Of a DNA stretch of 64,000 bases, positions 55,855-64,000 are shown in pieces. The position numbers and the translations under genes are program-made. The notes under the pieces are model-generated. The model searched no databases and was not told the DNA's origin. It saw only the letters and a list, made by a program, of their open reading frames with translations. Source of the DNA: Manduca sexta. Lineage: Eukaryota > Arthropoda > Insecta > Lepidoptera > Sphingidae. Numbering within the stretch: the first letter of the stretch is position 1; each line of letters begins with the position of its first letter. Where the stretch lies: NCBI RefSeq assembly GCF_014839805.1, contig NC_051138.1, forward strand, positions 7,190,983 to 7,254,982. The letters are read 5' to 3'.

Positions 55855-58800
55855 ATGTTATTTATAGTATTAATAGGTTTATTTAGTTGCGCTCTGGGTA
55901 AGTGTTCTTTATACATATATTTATTTATAACTAGTTACTACTATGAATTTGCATCGCGCAATCTGTCAATCGCTGACAGTTATTTTAAACAATTGACAGT
56001 TATATAAAATTTATATTTTCGTTAAGTTTTCTTAAATATTCTAATTTTCCGCGCAAATTTTTGATTTCTTTCTTTTATAACAACCTTCTCCTGACAATAA
56101 CAAACACAACAAAAAAAAAATAGTGAAATCGGTCCAGCCGTTCCCGTGTTTTGGTGTGGTCAAGGGAAATAGGGATTCATTTTTATATATACAGATGTCC
56201 GACAACCAATGACGTTTTACAAATAGACGCGTCATACACTAAGAAAATGGCACATAAAAACGGCGCACTATTTGCTATATTCACGTACATATAATTACGA
56301 ATTGGCTCGAAGAAAGAATAAAAAGATTCAGAATACATTCGTTAGAAAAGGATATATATACATCGACGGTTACGTAGCAACGTTAGTGCCGCACGCTCGT
56401 TGGCTGTTAAGTCGGGCAATTACCTTACTTTCGTCTTGCCACAATTGAGCTCGCACAACGTATCTATGTACTTAATAAAAACATCTTAGCCGACAACAGT
56501 TTCATTTTCGGTTTCGGTAAGTTTCGACGCTAAACTGGCAGTTTTAAACTAAAACTGCTAAACGCAGTTACCAATCTTAACTGAAAAAATATTTGTAAGC
56601 CTCAATTGCATGAATAGTTTGATGAAAATTAAAACTTAACAAAAAATAAAACCGCCTTCAAGAACCACTAAAAACCAAAAAATATTTTAACATTACCTAT
56701 AAACTGGTTACTAGGTTTTAAGTCGGTACCTACCTACATTAGTCGGTACCACATGCACTTGTTATTCTTTTAAAATTGTTGCTGCAGAGTTTAAATATTT
56801 TTTGTCTGGAGAGGTGAGTTAAGTATTTACAAATTTACCAAAGAAGTTGCCGAGCAACCCACTAGATTTAGAGAATTAAAGGTAATCCACTCTATAATCT
56901 ATATGTATATTTTTTTTATTGTAGCGGAGCCAACGGAAACCAGAGTGGTGGGCGGCTCCAGCGTCGCGATTGAGGAATATCCTTTCATTGCAGTCGTACA
57001 GCGAGTGTTCGATGAAGTGTGGTGGGAACAAACTTGCGCCGGTACTCTTATTACTCAAGTTGTTGTCCTGTCAGCTGCACATTGTTTCGAGTAGGTATTA
57101 ATCATGTACTTACTTATTACATTTACCAGGGCCGGATCTACCTAAGGGCTGCTTGGGCTGTAGCCCAGGGCCCCGAGGTTACAAGGGGCCCCCAGACCCC
57201 TCTAAAAACAATAGGCATTAATTTGAATTTAAAAAATGGTTGCCCGTAAAGTCGGTTTACGGACGATATTTTTACGTAATAATGTCATAAAAAAACATTA
57301 ATGAAAAATTGCATACTTTTATGAATTGAGTTAAATACGTCTAAAAGGTTGTTTTCATGCTGATTTTCAATATTTTTTTTAAGGTATTAAAAATGAATAT
57401 TATTTATTGAAACTATTAGGTTATTTTATACATAATATATATTCATGAGTTTTTTTCATATTTTACAAAAATATAACTTAGAAAGTAACGGATATATCAG
57501 CTGATACACATCGTAGGTTGTCATCCGACTTAGCAGTTGGTGTACACGATGGAAGCCACAATTTTTATCCGAAATCAATGGCACAGAAAAATTACTTTCG
57601 TTTATATGTGTGTCTTCTATATAAACCTCAATTTGAAAAAAATAATAATAAAAATTTGCATTTTTCAGAGGACTATTAAAATAAGTCATGTTTTTTTTAC
57701 AATTTTTTCATATATTGTTTACTATAAAAAAAGTAGTTAAAATAAAAATATCGCTTATGATAGAGGGTCAAAATATGAACCGAAATAGTGATTCTTATAT
57801 GAAATATATATAAGAATTTCTTATATATATATCACTATTTCGGTTTCTCTCTCACCCAAAGGTTGCCTGGAAGAGATTGCTACCACAGCAAAAAGGTCGC
57901 CTTTTGTACAACTAATACTTGCGTAGATTTAAGTAATATTTATGTTTTTTGTGCAATAAAGAATATATAAAAATAATATATTTTTCTTGAAACAGTTTTT
58001 TGACATGGCTATTAGTTGAGTACTTAGATAGGCCCCTAAGTAGTTTCAGCCCCGGGGCCCCACAAATTCTAGATCCGCCCCTGACATTTACAGATGTATA
58101 TATTGGTATACCTTCATTGTGTTTTGGGGTCATTTGGAGAATGCATCAACGTTATCCTCTATTTGTCTATAAGAGGCAACTGAAAAACCGCTATAAATGG
58201 AGGTCGTGGGTGCTCTAAGGGTGCTGTCCTACAGTCGAGGTCACCCCTCAGAGCTCCCATTCCCCCGAAAAAAATTAATACGTGATAACGAATAAGTCTT
58301 TTAGATGCGAGTACCTAACTAGGTATGTACACACTGACCGCCGCCCCCGAGGTAATTCTTGTGAGCTCGCTCCTCACCGAATACACACCCATACACGGGG
58401 AAATTTGTCGCAGCCTTAGCACATTGTCAAGTGTGTATACCTCACGCTTCCCCCAACTTACTTCCTCCCCTCTTAATAGACCCCTTCACTGGCTAAGCTG
58501 GAGGACTCTAGGGTCCCGTTCGCAGGTTTTCCCCTGGTGTAGATAGTAGGAACGCCTATTCTAAAAAAAACAATATACTACCGCAATATATTATACTTCT
58601 GTCTCGCAGCAGCATCGAGCAAAACAGCGTGATTGCTTCGCCAGTAGGAGACATAACATCTAATGTCTCAGTACGAATAGTGAGGGCATGCGCAGTTCAA
58701 TGTGATTCGAGGAGTACTAAATTATTTTAATATATGGGCAATTGTGTAATTTACAACCAGGCGAACGGTTTGGTCATGTCGTTTGTGTTTGCAATAAAAA

Positions 58801-60335
58801 AATGTATATTATTTTAGATCTGAACCTCCACATCTATGGCGTATTCGTCTTGGATCGCGTATGGCTTCAAGTGGCGGGAGCTTACACACAGTGCAGCGGA
58901 TAGTTTTGCACCCTGACTTTCACTACTTATACAATGATGTGGCGCTTGTTCGACTTTCGGTTCCTGCTGTGATCTCAAGCACTGTAAACCGCGCACGTAT
59001 TGCAGGTGTCAACTACAACCTCGCTGATGGAACTGTGGTGCGTGTAGCTGGATGGGGAGCTAATATGGCAAGTATAAAATAAACTCAAATATATCAATGC
59101 TTTTTTAAAATATTTCCGATAGGTACGCTAATTTGATGGGAAAAAGAGAAAAATAGGGTACAAATAATAGTGTGATTGCAGTTCTTAGTATGAACCTACT
59201 AAAGGTGCACTAATCACGCCTTTTTACATGCATCGTAATACCTAGATTATGTAAACTTCGGGAAGATGTTTAGATAGGTATTTGTCAGATTCTAATCTAA
59301 CTTAAATGTTTAATAGATTTGGACGTAATTTTGCAAGTACTTAGGTTACAAATATGTATAGACAATGATCAAAATTAACCTTACTTAGTCTCTTTATTAA
59401 TTGATGATGAGCTGTCTATTTAAAAGACCAATACAAAAAAGGTTTGTATCTGCAACAAAGTTGCGGGTTTTAATTACGAGCACGGTAATGTGACTGCAAC
59501 TGATGGTAAGTGGACTGGGATCCAATAGAATGTTGACTGATGAGATGTTTACCCCCAGTCTTTTTTTTTTGAGTACAGACAGTACAGGGTCTGACTGCAG
59601 GGTCAACACCGAGGTAAACGTACGAACGGTATACTGGTTCCCCCCGGTTCAGCGACTGCAGGACCCTGCCGAAAAGTGGGAAGGGATAGATGGAAAGGAA
59701 GTCTGGGGGAAGGATAAGGAACCATCTTAGGATGGGCGGAGGGGCGGGGACAAGGGAATGTTCGCGGTCCCTTATATTCCTCAGTGTGACTTTAGCAACC
59801 AAGATGTATACACATTCCGCTATGTGCCTAGGGCCGTATTCGGTGTGGAGACCGACAGCATAAGAATTGCCTCCGAGGATCGCTCGGCAGTCGATACAAC
59901 TATGCCGGCCTGTTCAACTCTTGGAACCAAATATACACAGGCTGGCACAGGCTGGGGTTCTAATTAAAAAGGGTGATGATAAGGTTGATGTATTTAAAGC
60001 ATTTTTTTTTTCAGTTTCGTGTATCCTCCGAGATATTGTTAAGCGCGGAGATAAGAATATTTAATCAACAGCTCTGCGCTGAGCGTTGGGCTCACTTGAA
60101 GACCCAACCGGGCCAGGAAAGGTGGCCAGACATAACCGATGGCATGATCTGCGCTGGTATAGATGGTGTTGGTCATTGTAGCGGTGATTCTGGCGGCCCA
60201 GTAGTGCATCAAAACGACATCGTTATCGGCATTGTGTCATTCACGTATATTTGCGGCCACCATAAATATCCAGGAGTACATGCTCGAGTATCTTATTACT
60301 CTGACTGGATTGCAAACACTGCAAACTCACTATAA
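55855..60335 (+). CDS. Trypsin-family (S1) serine protease, complete, non-tryptic S1 pocket
   Basis: A secreted digestive-type endopeptidase. Exons 55855-55897, 56925-57090, 58818-59067 and 60015-60335 give 259 aa. The signal peptide MLFIVLIGLFSCAL is followed by a short propeptide ending ETR21 and the mature start VVGG. The catalytic triad is His67 (SAAHC), Asp110 (NDVALVRL) and Ser212 (CSGDSGGP). The residue six before Ser212, which is Asp in trypsins, is Gly206, and the usual SWG near the pocket is SFT, so trypsin-like Arg/Lys specificity is unlikely. Introns 1 and 2 are GT-AG. The third needs a GC donor (AATATG followed by GCAAGTA) to join GWGANM to FRVSSEILLSAEIRIF in phase 0; reading through hits TAA six codons past the GWG. 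Intron 2 holds a 957-bp hAT-like element. Conservation of all catalytic residues argues against a pseudogene, but the GC donor and altered pocket leave some doubt. Confidence 0.85.
56205..56490 (+). repeat. Dispersed repeat, copy 2
   Basis: Same family and orientation as 38138-38575 (CAATGACGTTTTACAAATAG to AATAAAAACATCTTAG), in intron 1 of the serine protease gene. It is followed at 56638-56690 by an AAACCGCCTTCAAGAACCA block shared with 35706-35760. Confidence 0.65.
57127..58083. mobile_element. hAT-like non-autonomous element, 957 bp, 8-bp target duplication
   Basis: The ends CAGGGCCGGATCTACC and, inverted, CAGGGGCGGATCTAGAATTT form terminal repeats. ACATTTAC is duplicated exactly at 57119-57126 and 58084-58091. 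Internally a 15-bp inverted repeat (57778-57792 and 57831-57845) brackets AT dinucleotides. No transposase frame. Inserted in intron 2 of the serine protease gene. Confidence 0.88.
59470..59800 (-). repeat. Probable dispersed repeat in the GC-AG intron
   Basis: Minus-strand reading contains a GGATCCCAGTCCACTTACC block, a polyA run near 59563-59572 and GC-rich sequence unlike the flanking intron. Open frames on both strands carry no protease similarity, so it is not a missed protease exon. Class unknown. Confidence 0.4.
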
Positions 60336-60396
60336 TATTTTTATTAAAAAAAGAACATATGAAGAAACGTGACATGATCATAGCACGGCATCAAAA

Positions 60397-60402
60397 AATA
60401 AA
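60397..60402 (+). terminator. Candidate polyadenylation signal of the plus-strand protease
   Basis: AATAAA 62 bases after the stop codon at 60335, a typical distance for a short 3' UTR. Confidence 0.5.
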
Positions 60403-60436
60403 TGTAGAACAAAAATAGTTTTTCTTTTATTAAATC

Positions 60437-60890
60437 TTCTACTTATAGTACGAGATCCCACTGCAGAATTAGTGCATTCATCGAGTACATGTTAAAAACT
60501 ACATTCTTACACATATTTATGCTTAGAAGAATATATATCTACTAGGCTGCCTATTAAAACTTGGCCGCAAATATTTTTAATTAAATTATTGTTAATTGAT
60601 TTTTCGGAAAACATTTCTTGCTAGTTAAGTTAAGCTATACTTGATGTATAGCTAATAAATATACATTATGAACGAGTAAATGTATCATAGTCATACCTGT
60701 TTACACCTGGCTGCGAAGAGGTGCGGCCAAGTGCGCAACGGCAACCGTGGTTTTTCAGAGTCTTTATGTGTATTGTCATGAAGTGGACGATATTTTATTT
60801 GAAAAACAAATGAATGAAGTATGTAGTTTTTAACATATACTCGATGAGCGCACTAATTCTGCAGCGGGATCTTAGACTATTAGTTAAAAG
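60437..60890. repeat. Foldback element with 50-66 base arms
   Basis: 60454-60503 is the reverse complement of 60822-60871 at about 46 of 50 positions (shared CTGCAGAATTAGTGC and GTTAAAAACTACA). Weaker similarity extends outward by about 15 bases. No target duplication was identified. Confidence 0.65.
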
Positions 60891-60929
60891 AGCAATTATA
60901 ATAATATAATATGTACTATATAATATATA

Positions 60930-61182
60930 TCGCACTCTTAATAAAATAATGACCCATTCCAAAATTGCCAATTTGTGGGGATCGTCAAACAACCAATTTC
61001 TGTTTGTGACCTTTTAATTTTTTCCCTTTTTTTTCATGCTATCGGTTTAATTTTTTACCTATATTTAATAAGCTCAATTTTATAGCACCTTCAAAAAAAA
61101 GGTAACAAACAAAAATTAGTTTTCCGATGACTGCCACAAATTGACAATTTTGAAATGGGTCATTGTTTTATTAAAAGTGCGA
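60930..61182. mobile_element. MITE, 253 bp, about 50-bp inverted repeats, TATA flanks
   Basis: The left arm TCGCACTCTTAATAAAAT and the inverted right arm TCGCACTTTTAATAAAAC match over about 48 bases with few differences, including AATGACCCATT. TATA occurs directly at both ends (60926-60929 and 61183-61186). The 65-codon minus-strand open frame crossing the left arm is not a gene. Confidence 0.75.
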
Positions 61183-62641
61183 TATACTAGTCTATTTGCT
61201 GATACTACAATTGCTCGAACAGTAATCAGAAGTAATAGTGGCGAGGCGTCCATATAACCCAATTCCTATCGGTTTCCCTTTTATGTTTTGGATAATCCTA
61301 AATACTATATTTTATAAGTAAATATTATGAACAATAATAAGAGTTAGACTTATTAATTAGGTACATTTTGATAATAGACGTGTGTTTTACCTGGAAATAA
61401 AACGTATCCTTATCAAATCCTTATATAATGAGATAGGCACTTCCGACTTCCATTGTATTTTTTTAATTCCATCTCTTTTCTTCCTTGTATTGGTTTCTCT
61501 TTCGCACCCCAGCTACCACCAGGCGTGGTGGGCAGCGTTGCGAACCTTATGGTTCGTCAGCCCTGTTCATCATTGCGTCGAATTATACCAGACAGCGATA
61601 AAAAGTATGGTTCTCATGTCATGTACCTAAGGAGCCATAACAATAATAGTTATTACCATGGAGCCCTCTCGTAGAGCAATGGCATCCGTAACCACCCTGC
61701 CAGGGTTGGTTTTGGGCAATAAGATGGCTTACAGCAGTGACCGGAAGTACCACGCAATGGAACATATTAAGACGCTTGCTCCTGTGCTCCCGTGAAGGGC
61801 GCTGTGTAGAATATGCACATTTAAATCTAGTATAATTGCCGCTTTCTATTAGAGTGCTTTACTCACTTTCCAATAGCAGTATATTCTTTAGAGTTGACAA
61901 TATAAGGATTAGAAAGGGTTATTTTATACTAAAGGGTCCTTTACCAAGGGATCTTGAACACACTTAAGTTTACCATCCTTTCCCATTTCTATAGTTTTAT
62001 TTCTGACCACAAGTTAACAGTAGCAAATCTAAAGTGAACTTATGCAAGTCGTCCTTTAGAAACTCATTAAGATGGACAAGTGATGTATCAGATGTCTTCG
62101 ACAATTCTAATAAATTATTTAAACCGTCAAGAATAGCCTTTATATACTTAGGTTATAGCTGCATGGAATTTATCTGTGTAAGCTAGTGGCGTGCATTGTC
62201 ATACGCCAAAACCAAATCGTTTGCTACTAACTCAACAAACCCAGACATATAATTTTTTATACAACTCTTGGGTGTCGGCATATTTTTATCAGACCTCGCA
62301 ATATTTTTAAATTGTTCAGCTCATCTAACGTCTTTGAACATTCTTGTTGTGTTCGCGGATTCGTTAAACTTTAAGTTTTCTAAGTATGAAATGTTAGACC
62401 CAATATTGCCACAATATTTGTTTTATAAGAAGATATAGTCGCTATTAATCACAGTTATTCTTACTATTATGGCTGACCTAAGAATATGATTTCCTATGTT
62501 CACACAAAGTTAGACATCGAAATAAAACTAGATTTCGGATTTTCTTTTGCTACAACTTGTTCAAGGACAAGATATTTATCATCAGAAGTACTACCCATCT
62601 CTGCCTTATATCTATGCCGTTATATTATATCGAGAAAATGT

Positions 62642-62869
62642 TATAGTCTGTTTAGAAAGAGAACCGTCGTGGGATTTGAGGTCGCTACTGTGCTTAATTA
62701 CCTTTTTTGTTTAGTTTCAGCATGTTTCTAGACAAAAAGCACTCAAAACATCACGTAAGATAATTGAATAACAAAGCAATATGACATGAGTTTAACATTT
62801 ACCAATTTATTGTAAAATTTGTTAACTTTTCGGCCACGACGCGACGGTTCTCTTTCTGAACAGACTATA
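62642..62869. repeat. Inverted repeat, 28-bp arms
   Basis: 62642-62669 pairs with 62842-62869 with one mismatch (TATAGTCTGTTTAGAAAGAG...). The 172-base spacer shows no coding sequence. Possible MITE; no target duplication seen. Confidence 0.6.
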
Positions 62870-62985
62870 TAATCATTACCAACGGTATAAAACAAAAAAA
62901 AAATGATTGTTTCTGATTTAAGTATACCGATCTGATTGGTATTATTAATCAATAATACCAATTAAAATTAAACTGGCCTTACGTG

Positions 62986-63021
62986 TGCCACATGTGTACC
63001 TATAGAGGTACATATGTGGCA
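62986..63021. repeat. 16-bp hairpin
   Basis: TGCCACATGTGTACCT (62986-63001), loop ATAG, then the inverted arm at 63006-63021 with one mismatch. Confidence 0.6.
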
Positions 63022-63481
63022 TACCGAGGTACTCAAACTCAAACGTATTCATGGTTAAATTCCCTCTGGACCAACACAAGTAACAGAACAGTTTATGAGT
63101 GTACAACAGAGTTAATGCAGTTAATTTTTCAATAAGGATCTTATTATACAAGGTTTCTTAGTGCCCTTACTGCCTCGCCTTGAAAATCAAACCTGTATCA
63201 TGAAGGTCTGGTCACCTTTATGAGATCATAGTCTGCCATTATACTATTTATTTCTCATAATTTTGAAAACCAGAAAATAGATAATGTCTGATGGCCTATT
63301 AGGTATTACTTACTTTGTTGTTGCTTAGACGACTGGTTCTATATTTATCTATAAATTTGGCACATTTTATATAGATACTTAAAAAATTTAAGGGAATTCT
63401 GCAGTTCTTGTTTGTTGTGGGGATGTTTATATAGGCAGTTAAGTATCTACATAATGAATTACAATGAAGAATGTTTTTCGC

Positions 63482-63487
63482 TTTATT
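63482..63487 (-). terminator. Candidate polyadenylation signal of the minus-strand trypsin
   Basis: TTTATT on the plus strand, AATAAA on the minus strand, 68 bases after the stop codon at 63555. Confidence 0.5.
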
Positions 63488-63554
63488 TTCTTTTAAAAAT
63501 ATAATCCACTAGTCTCAATCGCACAATTAAGCACAATCAGTATAATACATTAAT

Positions 63555-63878
63555 TTAGGCGTTGGATACAATCCAATCGGAGTAGTAAGAAACTCGAGCA
63601 TTAACACCCGGATAGAAGGGATCAGCGCAGCGGTATCCCCAGGATGTTATTCCGACGACAATATCTCCGCTGTACGCGAGGGGACCGCCAGAGTCTCCTT
63701 GGCAAGCGTCCTTGCCTCCAACGTCCAGAATGCCGGCGCAAAGCATGCCGTCAGTGATGTCAGGCCAGTGCTCAAAGTTGGGCTGCGTCTTAAGGTAAGC
63801 GTAGCGTTGTGCGCATAACTCCTGATTGATTATGTTCACTTGTACATGATGAAGCTGACTGGGAGATGCGCCGCCGGA
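63555..63878 (-). CDS. Trypsin-family serine protease, last exon only (gene runs off the window)
   Basis: The exon starts after a CTTTGTCCGTAG acceptor, phase 0, and encodes 107 residues plus stop. Family blocks: [33 protein letters not shown], the active-site serine in [11 protein letters not shown], then SWGYRCAD and [19 protein letters not shown]. Aspartate lies six residues before the catalytic serine, giving classic trypsin specificity for Arg/Lys. The exon begins at the same place and phase as the last exon of the plus-strand protease (107 codons there, 108 here), and many blocks are shared, so the two are paralogues arranged tail to tail. His and Asp of the triad and the signal peptide lie beyond 64000. 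Confidence 0.92.
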   Translation of the reverse strand, partial: SGGASPSQLHHVQVNIINQELCAQRYAYLKTQPNFEHWPDITDGMLCAGILDVGGKDACQGDSGGPLAYSGDIVVGITSWGYRCADPFYPGVNARVSYYSDWIVSNA

Positions 63879-64000
63879 CTACGGACAAAGGAAATTAATA
63901 ATTTCAGTCAGTACTACATCGTGTGCTAGTGTAATCGCAATATGAGAAATGGATTTGGTCATGAAGATATAACTAAAACTCCTCCTCAGACTGAAGTCCG

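Larger units (their letters stand above)
61190..63480. other. Intergenic between convergent proteases
   Basis: No exon recognised. Open frames at 61382-61674 and 62486-62731 lack protease motifs and splice context. Two inverted repeats are present (62642-62869 and 62986-63021). Confidence 0.5.

Noticed and set aside
61382..61674. Possible extra protease exon with a GVVGSVA-like stretch
   Set aside because: No His, Asp or Ser motif, no disulphide pattern and no splice sites in phase.

Overview
This is a eukaryotic nuclear window, almost certainly from a moth or butterfly (Lepidoptera). The evidence is compact coding exons with GT-AG introns, AT-rich intergenic DNA, tRNA-derived SINEs of lepidopteran type with target-site duplications, a Helitron-like element ending in CTAG, hAT and TA/TTAA-target MITEs, and a digestive trypsin-like protease pair. 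There are no bacterial operons, CRISPR arrays or free-standing tRNA/rRNA genes.

Layout. 0-2.5 kb: the first coding exon (signal peptide) of an otherwise unseen minus-strand secreted-protein gene, with a possible noncoding 5' exon at 9.4-9.6 kb. 13.1-23.1 kb (minus): a complete nine-exon glycogen phosphorylase gene of 840 aa; its first intron holds a 367-bp near-perfect palindromic element. 23.2-27.7 kb: intergenic, with a weak plus-strand transcript candidate and a 1.3-kb TA-target transposon carrying iterated motifs. 27.7-37.2 kb (minus): a two-domain (tandem-repeat) galectin gene of 364 aa with two alternative first coding exons, each exactly 36 codons long. 37.3-42.8 kb: repeats, a second TA-target transposon, a decayed THAP-domain gene, and a pair of perfect hairpins. 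42.9-54.0 kb (minus): a 15-exon PR/SET-domain zinc-finger gene (PRDM type) whose extreme N-terminus is unresolved. 54.1-64 kb: SINE-rich DNA, then two trypsin-family protease genes tail to tail. The plus-strand copy is complete (259 aa), has Gly instead of Asp in the S1 pocket and needs a GC-AG intron. The minus-strand copy is a trypsin with only its last exon inside the window.

The genes are functionally unrelated: glycogen breakdown in the cytosol, beta-galactoside recognition, transcription or chromatin regulation, and secreted digestion. Nothing suggests an operon or shared pathway. The most informative observations are the galectin first-exon switch, the specificity divergence and GC-AG intron of the protease pair, the THAP relic, and a recurring class of short perfect inverted duplications that looks like template-switch mutation. 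All exon coordinates were read by eye from splice consensus, reading phase and family conservation; no alignment or database search was run.
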